A stretch of 64,000 bases of DNA from Streptomyces mobaraensis NBRC 13819 = DSM 40847 (GCF_017916255.1 NZ_CP072827.1:6969501-7033500), one strand, 5' to 3'; positions 26,810 through 36,242 are shown, numbered from the stretch's first letter. Notes: a model not told the origin generated them from the sequence alone. Made by a program: numbers and translations.

Positions 26810-26967
26810 CCCCGGTCCCTCCCCCGGAGGGGCACCCCCAACGGGCTGAAATCAGCCCGTCCGGCGCTTGAGGACTGGGGGCACCCCGTCTGGGGAAGCC
26901 CGAAGGGTGCTTCGGGGGTGCGGGGGCGGAGCCCCCGCAAGAAACGGTGAAAGGGAGGGACCGGGGC
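26810..26967. repeat. Streptomyces GC-rich intergenic repeat, copy 1
   Basis: About 158 bases shared with 61648-61868. Common blocks are GGGGCACCCCCAACGGGCTG, CGGCGCTTGAGGAC, and a terminal palindrome CGGGGGTGCGGGGGCGG-AGCCCCCGC followed by AAGAAACGGTGAAAGGG. Internal inverted repeats allow long hairpins (for example GGGGGCGGAGCCCCC). It lies just after bioD and may end its transcript. An inverted, shortened copy lies at 16250-16323. Confidence 0.75.
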
Positions 26968-26970
26968 CTC

Positions 26971-27672
26971 TCAAACCAGATCAGCCGGCGACCACGTCCC
27001 GGAAAACTCCGGCCCCAGCCAACCCCCCGCACGGGCGCGGAAAACGCCCGGCGCCAAAGCACCCGCCCCAGCGGGCAGTGCGCCGACCAGCGGAACCCCC
27101 GCCGACTCCGGAAAGTCGGACACATTGCACCGCGCCGCCAGATCCGGCTCGGCAGGCCAACTGCCGACAACCACCCCCGCACAGACCAGCCCGCGCGAGC
27201 GCAACGCCTCCGCCGTGAGCGCGGTCACGTTCAGCGTGCCGAGCCCGGCCGCCGCCACCACCAGCACGGGAGCCCCGAGCAGCCGTGCCGCGTCCGCGAG
27301 CGTGCCCCCCTCGTCGTCCAGGCGGACAAGCAACCCGCCCGCCCCCTCGACAAGCACCAGATCATGCGAGGCGGCCAGCCGTTCCGCCGCCGCGGCGACG
27401 TCCGCCGGGCGGACGGGAGGCAGGCCGGAGCGCCGGGCCGCCGTCGCGGGGGCCAACGGCTCGGGGTAGCGGGCCAGTTCGAGGCCGGTGACCGGGCCGG
27501 CGAGGCGCCGGACCTCGGCCACGTCCCCCGGCTCGTCCGCCGCGACGCCCGTCTGGGCCGGCTTGAGGACGGCCACCGAGCGGCCCTCCGCCAGCGCGAC
27601 CGCGGCGATCGCCGCCGTCGTCATCGTCTTGCCGAGCTCGGTGCCCGTGCCCGAGACGATCAGTACCGTCAT
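26971..27672 (-). CDS. bioD: ATP-dependent dethiobiotin synthetase
   Basis: A 233-residue enzyme that closes the ureido ring of dethiobiotin from 7,8-diaminopelargonate, CO2 and ATP. The P-loop is '[18 protein letters not shown]' (residues 6-23), '[10 protein letters not shown]' carries the catalytic Lys, and '[13 protein letters not shown]' is the magnesium-binding segment. Its ATG overlaps the stop of bioA by 4 bp, and it is the last gene of bioB-bioA-bioD. Confidence 0.95.
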   Translation of the reverse strand: MTVLIVSGTGTELGKTMTTAAIAAVALAEGRSVAVLKPAQTGVAADEPGDVAEVRRLAGPVTGLELARYPEPLAPATAARRSGLPPVRPADVAAAAERLAASHDLVLVEGAGGLLVRLDDEGGTLADAARLLGAPVLVVAAAGLGTLNVTALTAEALRSRGLVCAGVVVGSWPAEPDLAARCNVSDFPESAGVPLVGALPAGAGALAPGVFRARAGGWLGPEFSGTWSPADLV

Positions 27673-29021
27673 GCCCGCTTCCCTCCCGCCGCCTCCGCGG
27701 CCGCGCGTACCGCCCGGCAGATCAGCGCCAGATCCTCGTCGTCGGTGACGAACGGCGGCATCGTGTAGACGAGGTCGCCGAACGGCCGCAGCCAGACGCC
27801 CTCGCGCACCGCCGCCTCCGTCGCCGCCGCCATCCCCGCCGCGTCGAGCGGCGCGTCCAGCTGGACGACGCCGATGGCGCCCAGGACGCGGACGTCCCGT
27901 ACCCCCGGCACCCCGGCCGCCTCGGCCAGACCGTTCCGCAGGCCGGTCTCGATCCGTTTGACCTCCGCCTGCCAGTCCTGGCCCAGCAGCAGGTCCACCG
28001 ACGCGCAGGCGACGGCCGCCGCCAGCGGGTTGCCCATGAACGTGGGGCCGTGCGCGAGCACCGGCACCTCGCCCCGCGAGATCCCGTCGGCCACCCGCGG
28101 GGTGCACAGCGCCGCCGCCATCGTCAGATAGCCGCCCGTCAGGGCCTTGCCCAGGCAGAGCACGTCGGGGGTGACGTCCGCGTGGTCCGCCGCGAACAGC
28201 GCGCCCGTGCGGCCGAAACCGGTGGCGATCTCGTCGAAGACCAGCAGCACGTCGTGCTCGTCGCAGAGCCGGCGCAGCAGCCGCAGGTAGCCGGGGGAGT
28301 GGAAGCGCATCCCGCCCGCGTTCTGCACCACCGGCTCGACGATCACCGCGGCCACCTCGTGCGCGTGCCGCTCCACCAGCTCCCGCAGGTGCGCCTCGTA
28401 CGCCGGGTCGGGCTCGGCGTCGAAGCCGGGCGGCGGCGCGTCCGCGAACACCTGCTCCGGCAGCACGCCCGACCAGAGGCTGTGCATCCCGCCGTCCGGG
28501 TCGCAGACGGACATCGGCGTCCAGGTGTCGCCGTGGTAGCCGCCGCGCCAGGTGAGCAGCCGCCGCTTCTCCGGCCGGCCGGACGAACGCCAGTACTGGA
28601 GGCACATCTTGACGGCCACCTCGACCGAGACCGAACCGGAGTCGGCGAGGAACACGTGCTCCAGGCCCTCCGGCGTGATCTCCACCAGCCGGGCGGCCAG
28701 CCGGACGGCCGGCTCGTGGGTGAGCCCGCCGAACATCACGTGGCTCATCCGGTCCAGCTGGGCCCGCGCGGCCTCGTTGAGCACCGGGTGGTTGTAGCCG
28801 TGCAGCGCCGCCCACCAGGACGACATGCCGTCCACCAGCTCGGACGTGCCGTGCGCCGGCTCCGCCAGCCGCAGCCGGACGCCCGACGCCGACGCGACGA
28901 CCAGCGGGTCGCGGCGGCCGGGCATCGGGGCGTACGGGTGCCAGACGTGCTGCCGGTCCAGTTCCAGGAGGCGGCGGGGGGTGAGGGGTTCCGCCCCTGG
29001 GCGGAGGAGAGGTTCAGGCAT
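27669..29021 (-). CDS. bioA: adenosylmethionine-8-amino-7-oxononanoate aminotransferase
   Basis: A 450-residue class III PLP aminotransferase making 7,8-diaminopelargonate with SAM as amino donor. Typical BioA features are '[14 protein letters not shown]' near the start, '[32 protein letters not shown]', '[19 protein letters not shown]', '[13 protein letters not shown]' and the PLP lysine in '[16 protein letters not shown]'. The start is the ATG at 29021; upstream in-frame sequence is Arg/Pro low complexity. It overlaps bioB by 8 bp and bioD by 4 bp, showing translational coupling. Confidence 0.95.
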   Translation of the reverse strand: MPEPLLRPGAEPLTPRRLLELDRQHVWHPYAPMPGRRDPLVVASASGVRLRLAEPAHGTSELVDGMSSWWAALHGYNHPVLNEAARAQLDRMSHVMFGGLTHEPAVRLAARLVEITPEGLEHVFLADSGSVSVEVAVKMCLQYWRSSGRPEKRRLLTWRGGYHGDTWTPMSVCDPDGGMHSLWSGVLPEQVFADAPPPGFDAEPDPAYEAHLRELVERHAHEVAAVIVEPVVQNAGGMRFHSPGYLRLLRRLCDEHDVLLVFDEIATGFGRTGALFAADHADVTPDVLCLGKALTGGYLTMAAALCTPRVADGISRGEVPVLAHGPTFMGNPLAAAVACASVDLLLGQDWQAEVKRIETGLRNGLAEAAGVPGVRDVRVLGAIGVVQLDAPLDAAGMAAATEAAVREGVWLRPFGDLVYTMPPFVTDDEDLALICRAVRAAAEAAGGKRA

Positions 29022-30252
29022 TGGGCGGCAGGTCCGTTCCCGCGCCCCGGCGGCGTACCGCGACCAGGTCCGTACGGGCCGCGCCCGGCTCGTCGGCTGC
29101 GGCCCCGGCCGGCTCGGCGGCGGCCTTCGCGGATCCGGCGATCTCCGCGGATCCGGCGATCTCCGCGGATCCGGCGGCCTCCGTCGGCCCGGCGGCGTCC
29201 GCGTCCCCACAGGGCCCGCAACTCCCGCCGCCGCACGCCTCCTTCCGCGCCCGGTGCGCGGGCAGCGTCGTCGTGCCCATGCCCTCCACCTCGAAGCCCG
29301 CGTCCGCGATCATGTCGAGGTCGGCCTTGCCCTCCTGGCCCTCACTCGTCAGGTAGTCGCCCAGGAAGATGGAGTTGACCAGGTGCAGGGCCAGCGGCTG
29401 GAGGCTGCGCAGGTGGATCTCGCGGCCGCCGGCCAGCCGTACCTCCGCGTCCGGGTGGACGAAGCGCACCATCGCCAGGATGCGCAGCGCCCGCTGCGGC
29501 GTGAGGTTCCACTCCTCGGCCAGCGGGGTGCCCTCGAACGGGATGAGGAAGTTGACCGGCACCGAGTCCACGTCCATCGCGCGCAGCGCGAACACGACGT
29601 CCACCAGGTCCGCGTCGCTCTCGCCCATACCCGCGATCAGCCCCGAGCAGGCCGACAGGCCGGCGCCCTGCGCCAGCCGCACGGTCTCCTCGCGGTCCGC
29701 GTAGGTGTGGGTGGTGGTGATGTCGCCGTAGGTGGCCTCGGAGGTGTTGAGGTTGTGGTTGTAGGCGTTGACGCCCGCCGCGCGGAGCCGCTCCGCCTGG
29801 CCCTCGGAGAGCAGCCCGAGGCAGGCGCACACCTCGACCTGCTCGTTCTCCTCCTTGATCGCCTCGATGGTCCGCGAGACCCGGTCGATGTCCCGGTCCG
29901 TCGGACCGCGCCCGCTGGCCACCAGGCAGACGCGCTTGGCGCCGCCCGCCACGCCCGCCGACGCCGCCTTCGACGCCTCCTCGGGCTTCAGCCAGGTGTA
30001 CTTGAGGATCCCGGCCTCCGAGCCCAGCCGCTGGGAGCAGTACGAGCAGTCCTCGGGGCACAGGCCGGACTTCAGGTTGACGAGGTAGTTGAGCTTCACC
30101 CGCCGCCCGAACCACTTCCGGCGCACCCGGCCCGCCCCGGCCACCACGTCCAGCAACTCGTCGTCGGAGGTCGCCAGTACGGCCAGCGCCTCGTCGCGGG
30201 TCGGCGACTCGCGCCGCAGCCCCTTCTCCACCAAGGTGTCGATCAGGTCCAT
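29014..30252 (-). CDS. bioB: biotin synthase
   Basis: A 412-residue radical SAM enzyme that inserts sulfur into dethiobiotin. The 4Fe-4S motif is in '[19 protein letters not shown]' (CxxxCxxC, about residues 64-71), and '[28 protein letters not shown]' is the conserved SAM/substrate region. The catalytic core ends near residue 330. A streptomycete tail follows with extra cysteines ([14 protein letters not shown]) and then a run of imperfect six-residue repeats (AEIAGS), coded by an 18-base tandem repeat around 29129-29185. First gene of the bioBAD operon, divergent from bioF. Confidence 0.95.
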   Translation of the reverse strand: MDLIDTLVEKGLRRESPTRDEALAVLATSDDELLDVVAGAGRVRRKWFGRRVKLNYLVNLKSGLCPEDCSYCSQRLGSEAGILKYTWLKPEEASKAASAGVAGGAKRVCLVASGRGPTDRDIDRVSRTIEAIKEENEQVEVCACLGLLSEGQAERLRAAGVNAYNHNLNTSEATYGDITTTHTYADREETVRLAQGAGLSACSGLIAGMGESDADLVDVVFALRAMDVDSVPVNFLIPFEGTPLAEEWNLTPQRALRILAMVRFVHPDAEVRLAGGREIHLRSLQPLALHLVNSIFLGDYLTSEGQEGKADLDMIADAGFEVEGMGTTTLPAHRARKEACGGGSCGPCGDADAAGPTEAAGSAEIAGSAEIAGSAKAAAEPAGAAADEPGAARTDLVAVRRRGAGTDLPPNA

Positions 30253-30515
30253 GGCCAGAGATCCTGTCCCACCGGAGCGCTCCGGGCCAAGGTAGGGATC
30301 TCACAACACCGCGTGTCCAAGCTGGGTGGATCACGACATGCTGATCATGCGCGGGAAAGGCTAGTTTGAGGGTCGGCCGTACTCGGCCCGGTGAAACGAC
30401 CTCGCGGCGATTTATGTGAATCCCACAGATGAGCCCGGGGACGCACCCGGACCGGCACGGTACGCACACCCGAAGCACGTACCCCACAGGGACCGCACAG
30501 GAGCCGGGACGGCCG

Positions 30516-31739
30516 ATGCCCCACGACAGCGCCCACAGTCTCGACAGCGTCTTCGACTGGATCGACGCGCAGCACCGGGCGCGCCGCGACGCCGGCCTCG
30601 CCCGCACCCTGCGCCCCCGCCCCGCCCGCCCCTCGGGCGACACCTCCACCACCGACCTCGCCGGCAACGACTACCTGGGCCTGTGCCGCCACCCGCGCGT
30701 CACCCGGGCCGCCGCCGCGGCGGCCCACCGCTGGGGCGCCGGCGCCACGGGCTCCCGCCTGGTCAGCGGCAGCACCGAGCTGCACGCCGAACTCGAACGG
30801 AGCCTCGCCGAGTTCTGCGGCTTCGAGGCCGCCCTCGTCCTCTCCTCCGGCTACGCCGCCAACCTGGCCGCAGTCACCGCGCTCGCCGCGCCCCCGGACC
30901 CGGCGGGCACCCCGTCGCTGCTGGTCTCCGACGAGGGCAACCACGCCTCGCTGATCGACGGCTGCCGGCTCGCCCGCGCCCGGAAGGCCGTCGTCCCGCA
31001 CGCCGACCCGGCCGCCGTCCGCAAGGCCCTGACCGCCCACCCGGGCCGGGCCCTGGTCGTCACCGACTCGGTGTTCTCCGTGGACGGCGACGCCGCGCCG
31101 CTCGCCGACCTGGCACGGGTGTGCCGGGAGCGCGGCGCGGGACTGCTGGTGGACGACGCGCACGGGCTCGGCGTCCTGGGGGAGGGGGGCCGCGGCGCGC
31201 CGCACGCCGCCGGGCTGGCCGGGGCCGCGGACGTGGTGGCCACCGTCACCCTCTCCAAGTCGCTGGGTTCCCAGGGCGGCGCGGTGCTCGGCCCCGCGCG
31301 CGTCATCACCCACCTCGTCAACACCGCCCGCACCTTCGTCTTCGACACCGGCCTCGCGCCCGCCGCCGCCGGGGCGGCCCTGGCGGCCCTGGACGTCCTG
31401 CGCCGGGAGCCGGACCGGGTCACCCGCGTCCGCGCGGTGGCCGGCGGGCTGCACCGGCGGCTGACGGCCGCCGGGTTCACCGCCGTACGCCCCGACGCGG
31501 CCGTCGTCTCCGTCCGCGCCCCCACGCCGGAGGCGGCCGTACGCTGGCAGGCCGCCTGCCGGGCGGAGGGCCTCGCGGTGGGCTGCTTCCGCCCGCCGTC
31601 CGTGCCGGACGGCGTCTCCCGGCTGCGCCTGACCGCCCGCGCCGACCTCTCGGACCGCGAGGTCGAACAGGCGGTCGCGACGATCGTCCGGACTGCCCCG
31701 GCGGGCGCCCGGGGGCTCCGGCCGGAGCGGCGTCTCTAA
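30516..31739 (+). CDS. bioF: 8-amino-7-oxononanoate synthase
   Basis: A 407-residue alpha-oxoamine synthase that condenses pimeloyl thioester with L-alanine. Diagnostic stretches are 'DLAGNDYLGLCRHPRV' (about residues 44-59), 'GAGATGSRLVSGSTELHAELE', 'VVTDSVFSVDGDAAPL', 'LLVDDAHGLGVLGEGG' and the PLP lysine in 'TVTLSKSLGSQGG'. I chose the ATG at 30516; an in-frame ATG at 30429 would add 29 unconserved residues. The 263-base gap to divergent bioB must carry both promoters. I did not find a recognisable BirA or BioQ operator there. Confidence 0.93.
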   Translation: MPHDSAHSLDSVFDWIDAQHRARRDAGLARTLRPRPARPSGDTSTTDLAGNDYLGLCRHPRVTRAAAAAAHRWGAGATGSRLVSGSTELHAELERSLAEFCGFEAALVLSSGYAANLAAVTALAAPPDPAGTPSLLVSDEGNHASLIDGCRLARARKAVVPHADPAAVRKALTAHPGRALVVTDSVFSVDGDAAPLADLARVCRERGAGLLVDDAHGLGVLGEGGRGAPHAAGLAGAADVVATVTLSKSLGSQGGAVLGPARVITHLVNTARTFVFDTGLAPAAAGAALAALDVLRREPDRVTRVRAVAGGLHRRLTAAGFTAVRPDAAVVSVRAPTPEAAVRWQAACRAEGLAVGCFRPPSVPDGVSRLRLTARADLSDREVEQAVATIVRTAPAGARGLRPERRL

Positions 31740-31999
31740 CGGGAGGGGCACCGGAGGGACGGGGCGTACCGCACGTCACCCGCCGCCGACCGGAGCAGGC
31801 TGACGAACGGCTTCCAGGCGGCGGATCCCACCACCACCCACGGGCCCGCCGGCCGCTTGGAGTCGCGCACGGCGAGGCCGCCGCCGGCCAGGGGAGCGGC
31901 CTCGACGCAGTTGTTCATGCCGGTGCTGTGGCTGCTGCGCCGCCACTCGGCCGCGCGCAGAACCGAACGAGAAGGTACGTACCGCGGTGGTGCGGACAT
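31736..31999 (-). CDS. DUF397 domain-containing protein
   Basis: An 87-residue DUF397 protein, a family of small regulators found in multiple copies in Streptomyces beside XRE/DUF5753 regulators. The family pattern is clear: 'WRRSSHSTGMNNCVEAAPL', 'GLAVRDSKRPAGPWVVVGSAAWKPFVSLLR'. It lies 55 bases downstream of the XRE gene and probably acts with it. Its last four bases overlap the end of convergent bioF. Confidence 0.9.
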   Translation of the reverse strand: MSAPPRYVPSRSVLRAAEWRRSSHSTGMNNCVEAAPLAGGGLAVRDSKRPAGPWVVVGSAAWKPFVSLLRSAAGDVRYAPSLRCPSR

Positions 32000-32054
32000 G
32001 GCGCCTCCCTGCGCGTCCTCGTGTGGTCGGGCATCCCCGCGGGTCCGGGGCGGA

Positions 32055-32975
32055 TCACCGGGTGCGGTCGCGGTCCGCCGCGACCTCGGCGATGTACTCC
32101 AGGGACTCTTCGTGCGAGAGGGCGTGCGCCCGGAGCGTGGTGAACGCGGCGCCGTACGCCCTGAGGTCTTCTTTCCGCTCCAGATAGAGGCTACTCGTCA
32201 AATGGTCGAGAACCACCACGTCCAGATCGGCGATGCGCGGAAAGGAGAAGATGACGAAAGGGCCGGTGATACCGATGTGGTTGCCCCGGGTGAACGGGAG
32301 GACGTGCAGCCGCACATGAGGCAGGCGTCCTGTGTCCAACAGGTGCCCCAACTGCCCCGCCATCACCTCGGGTCCGCCCACCTCGTGCCGCAGCACCGCC
32401 TCGTCCAGGATCGCGCACAGCTCCAGCGGCCGGGGCCGGCGCAGCACCGACTGCCGTGCCATGCGCACCCGGACGAGCTCCTCGACCTGCCGCTCCGGCG
32501 GGTCGCCCAGCGCGGCCCGGGTCACCGCCCGGGCGTACGCCGGGGTCTGCAGCAGGCCGGGCACCACCGTGGTCTCCAGCGTGCGCGAGCGCGACGCCTC
32601 CGACTCCAGGCTGATGAAGTCCAGGTAGGCGGAGGGCAGCAGGTCGCGGTACGCGTACCACCAGCCGCGCCGCGAGCCGGACCGGCCGTCGCCCGGACCC
32701 GTGGAGTCCGCGCCGCACAAGGCCCCGAGCAGGGCCCGGAGTTCGGGGTCGGAGACCCGGTAGGCGTCCAGCAGCCGGGTGACGTCGGCGGGCTTGGCGC
32801 CGCTGCTGCCGGTCTCGATGCGGCTCACCTTCGACTGGTGCCAGCCGACCGCATCCGCGGCCTGCCGGCTGGTCATCCCGGTCAGTTCGCGCTGGCGGCG
32901 CAGTTCGGCACCGAGTTTGCGACGGCGTACCGCCGGTCCGTACCGCAACGGCGGTCCCTCCCTCGTGCGTTGCAC
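32055..32975 (-). CDS. XRE family regulator with DUF5753 domain
   Basis: About 306 residues. The N-terminal helix-turn-helix is 'LGAELRRQRELTGMTSRQAADAVGWHQSKVSRIETGSSGAKPADVTRLL'. The remainder is the DUF5753 effector domain ('LETTVVPGLLQTPAYARAV', 'VMAGQLGHLLDTGRLPHVRLHVLPF', 'VVVLDHLTSSLYLERKEDL'). This WhiJ-like type works with DUF397 proteins in Streptomyces development and antibiotic control. I set the start at the GTG at 32975 (GGGAGGG upstream); a TTG at 32948 with GGGAGG is an equal candidate, and the longest form starts at 33062. Confidence 0.87.
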   Translation of the reverse strand: MQRTREGPPLRYGPAVRRRKLGAELRRQRELTGMTSRQAADAVGWHQSKVSRIETGSSGAKPADVTRLLDAYRVSDPELRALLGALCGADSTGPGDGRSGSRRGWWYAYRDLLPSAYLDFISLESEASRSRTLETTVVPGLLQTPAYARAVTRAALGDPPERQVEELVRVRMARQSVLRRPRPLELCAILDEAVLRHEVGGPEVMAGQLGHLLDTGRLPHVRLHVLPFTRGNHIGITGPFVIFSFPRIADLDVVVLDHLTSSLYLERKEDLRAYGAAFTTLRAHALSHEESLEYIAEVAADRDRTR

Positions 32976-33310
32976 GTCCCGCCGCCCTCCCGAGGGCCGG
33001 CCGGGCGGGCGTGCGTACGTCCTCACACGCGTCTCCTGAGTCGATGCGTACCCCTGAGTCAATAGACCATCGATCCGCTCACATACGGTCTGCCGTCGCA
33101 GAGTTCACCGCTTCGAGCGACAGATATATGCACATCTCGGTGGATCGCACCCATCACGGGCGTTATCAGTGGCACTCTGACGTGAAGAGCCGCCCGTGGG
33201 CCTCTCCCGACCGGTCCTGTCACCCCGCGTGCCCGCACGCACCGCTCAGGGAGCCCGCCCTGGTGGGATCTGGTGGAACCGGATGGAACCCGGCGGAAAG
33301 GGTCAGTGAC
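32976..33310. other. divergent promoter region between the XRE regulator and the ATPase
   Basis: About 335 bases with no gene. It contains a spaced direct repeat CTGAGTC(G/A)AT (near 33037 and 33053) and an AT-richer patch around 33120-33135 (GACAGATATATGCAC). Both genes probably start here, and the XRE protein may bind here. No single operator stands out. Confidence 0.4.
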
Positions 33311-33739
33311 ATGGCAGATCTCCAGGAAGCGTCCGTCACTCTGCCGAGCGCCCCCGCCTCGGTGTCCACGGCCCGCCGCTATGTCGCGTCCGTGCTGGCG
33401 GGGTGGGGTCTGCCGGACGGCACGGAGATCGCCGAGGCGGTGCGGCTGATCGTCTCCGAACTGGCCACCAACGCCGTGCAGCACACCCGCGGCCAGTCCC
33501 CCACCTTCACCGTGGATGTGCTGCTCGAACGGGACGAGGAGCTGCGTATCGGGGTCACCGACAGCCATCCCCGCCACCCCCGCCGGCTGCCCGCCGCGGT
33601 CCAGCAGGACAACGGGCGGGGGTTGGTGATCGTTCGCTGGCTCGCCGCCGAGCGCGGCGGCCGGTTCTGTGTCACACCGACCGCCGAGGGCGGCAAGACG
33701 GTGTGGATCCGCCTGCCGTGGACCGTGCCGGTGCGGTGA
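33311..33739 (+). CDS. ATP-binding protein, serine-kinase/anti-sigma (HATPase) type
   Basis: A 142-residue single HATPase domain of the RsbW/SpoIIAB class. The N box is 'LIVSELATNAVQHTRG' (about residues 52-67) and the G-type region is 'QQDNGRGLVIVRWLAAERG' (about residues 98-116). Such proteins, abundant in Streptomyces, bind or phosphorylate anti-sigma antagonists, or act with XRE/DUF397 partners as in the whiJ-type clusters. Divergence from an XRE-DUF397 pair fits that arrangement. Confidence 0.88.
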   Translation: MADLQEASVTLPSAPASVSTARRYVASVLAGWGLPDGTEIAEAVRLIVSELATNAVQHTRGQSPTFTVDVLLERDEELRIGVTDSHPRHPRRLPAAVQQDNGRGLVIVRWLAAERGGRFCVTPTAEGGKTVWIRLPWTVPVR

Positions 33740-33806
33740 CGGCGGGGGTCCCCCGCCCGACCGGCGGCCTCGGGTCGCTCGGCTCGGACCGTCCGGGTGG
33801 GACCGC

Positions 33807-33862
33807 CCGGCTGAGGTCATCCGGCTGAGGTCATCCGGCTCAGGTCACCCGGCTCAGGTCAC
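33807..33862. repeat. four tandem copies of a 14-bp unit
   Basis: Two copies of CCGGCTGAGGTCAT are followed by two of CCGGCTCAGGTCAC. The array fills the gap between the ATPase and the convergent NlpC/P60 gene and runs into that gene's last codons and stop. It looks like recent slippage; a terminator or binding role is possible but unsupported. Confidence 0.8.
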
Positions 33863-34324
33863 CCGGCCGTACCAGACGCTGGTCGTCCAGATCCGCTCCA
33901 GGCGGACGACGGAACCGGTCTTGGGGGCGTGCCACATCTTGTCGCCCCCTGCGTATATCCCGACGTGGTAGACGCCCCGCCCGGAGTGGAAGAAGACCAG
34001 GTCGCCCTCTTCACGGGCGGACCGAGGGATGTGGCGGGTGCGGTTGTACTGGGCCGCGGCGGTGCGGGGCAGCTGCTTGCCGGCCCGCTTGAAGGAGTAG
34101 AGAGTCAGCCCCGAGCAGTCGAAGCGGTACGGGCCCGTGGCGCCCCACTGGTAGGGCGAGCCCTGCTTGGATGCGGCGATCTGCAGTGCCCTGACCGAGA
34201 CGGATGCCGCCTCCGCCTTGGTGGTGCCGCCCGGCGTCAGCACCGTGACGCCGACGGCGGCGAGGGTCAGGGCCGATGCGGCCTTGGCTTTGGACAGCCT
34301 TGCGGGACGTTTGTGCGCGCCCAT
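33854..34324 (-). CDS. NlpC/P60 family cell-wall hydrolase, secreted
   Basis: A 156-residue secreted peptidase. A signal peptide ('ALTLAAVGVTVLTPGG') is followed by an NlpC/P60 domain: catalytic Cys in 'GPYRFDCSGLTLYSFKRAG' (about residue 70), His in 'GVYHVGIYAGGDKMWHAP' (about residue 120) and the third polar residue in 'MWHAPKTG'. Such enzymes cut peptidoglycan stem peptides between D-Glu and the diamino acid. The ATG at 34324 has GAAGGG seven bases upstream. Its long leader carries a c-di-AMP-type riboswitch, the usual control of cell-wall hydrolases in actinobacteria. Confidence 0.9.
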   Translation of the reverse strand: MGAHKRPARLSKAKAASALTLAAVGVTVLTPGGTTKAEAASVSVRALQIAASKQGSPYQWGATGPYRFDCSGLTLYSFKRAGKQLPRTAAAQYNRTRHIPRSAREEGDLVFFHSGRGVYHVGIYAGGDKMWHAPKTGSVVRLERIWTTSVWYGRVT

Positions 34325-34339
34325 GCGCATACCCTTCGT

Positions 34340-34515
34340 CAGCCGCCTGTGAAGGATTGCCTGTCGGGTTCGGGCAGGCGAAGAATGCCCGGCCGCCTGG
34401 GCGGCTTCACCCCAAGGGGCGGCTCCGTGGGGCCGCCCCGCCGTGCTCGGGTCCTCCATCCCTGCCGATGCACTCCTCGTCGACCCGCCCCGGCGGCGGC
34501 AGGGTTCGGCGTCCG
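34340..34515 (-). promoter_or_regulatory. ydaO/yuaA-type (c-di-AMP) riboswitch
   Basis: The leader of the NlpC/P60 gene, read leftwards, carries the conserved blocks of this class in order: CGCCGAACCCTGCCG (near 34511), GGCAGGGATGGAGGACCC (near 34465), CCTTGGGGTGAAGCCG (near 34420) and GCCTGCCCGAACCCGACAGG (near 34370). A hairpin and the ribosome site follow. Members switch off expression when c-di-AMP is high and typically precede wall-hydrolase genes in Streptomyces. Boundaries are approximate. Confidence 0.85.
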
Positions 34516-34805
34516 CCGGGACCGCCCCGCCGTGTGGCGGGGGCTTGTCGTCCCGAGGATCTTGACGCAGTCGCGGCCGGCTTTCCGAGCGGAACCCCGG
34601 TTATGTGAGCCTCGTCACCTGTGGGCAATTCAGGTGGACGCAGGGCGGTTTGACCCTCATGGGAAGGCCGTGCTGAGGCCGTCACCTGCGCCGGTTACGG
34701 ATCACTCAAGCGCGGAGTGCGCGCGCCGCTGAGAGTGATCACCGCAGCGCGTCTACGATCGCGTCCGCTGTCTGGAGGAATCCTGTTGAAAAGCGTTTCC
34801 GCTTC

Positions 34806-35168
34806 TCAACTCGCGGATGGCGGCGGCAACATCACCCGGCGCGCACGGCGCTCTCCGCCGAGGGCGCGCAACGCGCGTGCCATTGTCCCCGTGTACACCT
34901 CCCGTTCACCCCGTTCGAACATGACCGTCAGGGCGTCCCGCAGTCCCGTGCTCGCGACCACCAGGGCCTGCGCGGCTCGTAGCCCTCCGTACGTGCCCTG
35001 TATCCGGGCGGGATTGATCCTGCCGAGAAGATCCAGTACTTCGAGGTACCGGTCCACCAGCTCGCCCTCGGCGCGGGTCAGGGCGGGCAGCGGGGGCGGG
35101 TCGGGGAAGAGGCCGCGCGCCCCGTTCGTCCCGCCTGTTCCGTCCGACACTCCTGACACCCCCGTCAC
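34806..35168 (-). CDS. hypothetical protein coupled to the ClpP-like gene
   Basis: A 120-residue protein starting at a GTG that overlaps the ClpP-like gene's stop (GTGA), so it is translationally coupled. After a flexible Gly/Ser/Pro start, residues 30-110 look helical and amphipathic ('[44 protein letters not shown]'). I do not recognise a family. Its fixed pairing with the degenerate ClpP suggests an accessory or partner role. Confidence 0.7.
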   Translation of the reverse strand: MTGVSGVSDGTGGTNGARGLFPDPPPLPALTRAEGELVDRYLEVLDLLGRINPARIQGTYGGLRAAQALVVASTGLRDALTVMFERGEREVYTGTMARALRALGGERRARRVMLPPPSAS

Positions 35169-35818
35169 CGCCCGGCCGTCGGCGCCGGCCAGGCGGCGCG
35201 GTTCTCGACGACCCGGTCGGCCAGGCCGTAGGCCACCGCCGCCGGGGCGTCGAAGACCGTGTCCCGGTCGGTGTCGGCCAGGATCCGCTCGACGTCCCGC
35301 CCGGTGTACCGGGCCAGCAGCTCCGCCTGCGCCAACCGCCGGCGCAGCAGTTCCTCGGCGTGGATCACCAGGTCGGAGGGGGTGCCGCGGACCGGCTCCG
35401 GCAGGGCCGGCGGTCCGATGAGCACCCGGGCGTGCGGCAGCACCGCCCGTTTGCCGGGGGTGCCGGCGGCGAGCAGCAGGGCGGCGGCCGGCCCGGCCTG
35501 GCCCAGGCAGACGGTCTCGATGTCGCACGCGATGTAGCGCAGGGTGTCGTGCACGGCGCACAGGGCGGCGAAGGAGCCGCCGGGGGAGTTGATGTAGAGC
35601 GAGACGTCCCGGTCGGGCGCCGCGTGCTCCAGGTGCATCAACTGGGCGATCACATCCGTGGCGGCGGTGTCGTCGACCTCCGTCCCCAGCATGACGATCC
35701 GCTCCGACAGGAGCTTGGAGTAGGGGTCGAGCGTGCGGCGGCCGTCGGCGGTGCGCTCGGTGAACTCCGGCAGGACGTGGCGGGACGTGTGCGGGGTCGC
35801 GGACGCGTACGGGATCAC
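35165..35818 (-). CDS. ClpP-like protein lacking the catalytic Ser and His
   Basis: A 217-residue protein with the ClpP fold: '[34 protein letters not shown]', then '[26 protein letters not shown]' and '[35 protein letters not shown]'. In active ClpP the segment reads GQAxSxxA with the catalytic Ser; here it is GQAGPAAA, with Pro in its place. The catalytic His of 'IHQP' is replaced by Gly ('LIGPP'). The Asp region (DTDRD) is kept. It is therefore probably a non-proteolytic subunit, like ClpR in cyanobacteria and plastids. Streptomyces carries several clpP genes; this one is coupled to a small hypothetical gene rather than to a second clpP. Confidence 0.85.
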   Translation of the reverse strand: MIPYASATPHTSRHVLPEFTERTADGRRTLDPYSKLLSERIVMLGTEVDDTAATDVIAQLMHLEHAAPDRDVSLYINSPGGSFAALCAVHDTLRYIACDIETVCLGQAGPAAALLLAAGTPGKRAVLPHARVLIGPPALPEPVRGTPSDLVIHAEELLRRRLAQAELLARYTGRDVERILADTDRDTVFDAPAAVAYGLADRVVENRAAWPAPTAGR

Positions 35819-35933
35819 GGCTGGCCTCCAGGTGCGACGGGTGCGGGCGTACTGCGGTGGACGGCCCGCCGGTCATGATCGCGGAGCCGTCTGTAAAAAA
35901 TGTACAGGATGTACGTACCGATAGAATGGGGTC

Positions 35934-36242
35934 ATGGCCTACGAGATCCCTGTGACGCAAGCCCGAGCCGAGCTGGCGGAGCTGATCAACCGCGTCGTCT
36001 ACGGCGGCGAGCGGGTCGTCGTGACGCGCCACGGGAAGCCCCTGGTCGCCCTGGTCTCCGCGGCCGACCTGGAACGACTCGAACAGCGCGCGGCGGAGGC
36101 GGAGGCGGGGGAGCGGCCCGCGGGCGAGCCGGTGATCAGCACCGTCTCGACGGTGCGGCACCTCCCGTCCGCTCCCGGCGAACCCGGCCGCTTCGGCATC
36201 GCCGCCGAGTACCGCGACCCGGGGAGCGAACCCCGACGCTGA
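35934..36242 (+). CDS. Phd/YefM-type antitoxin, orphan
   Basis: A 102-residue protein. Its first 50 residues are the Phd/YefM fold ('YEIPVTQARAELAELINRVVYGGERVVVTRHGKPLVALVSAADLERLEQ'), which binds DNA as a dimer, and its tail would wrap a toxin. No toxin gene follows within 440 bases. A -10-like TAGAAT ends only seven bases before the ATG, so the mRNA may be leaderless. ATGTAC is directly repeated in the promoter (35900-35915) and could be the operator. Confidence 0.85.
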   Translation: MAYEIPVTQARAELAELINRVVYGGERVVVTRHGKPLVALVSAADLERLEQRAAEAEAGERPAGEPVISTVSTVRHLPSAPGEPGRFGIAAEYRDPGSEPRR

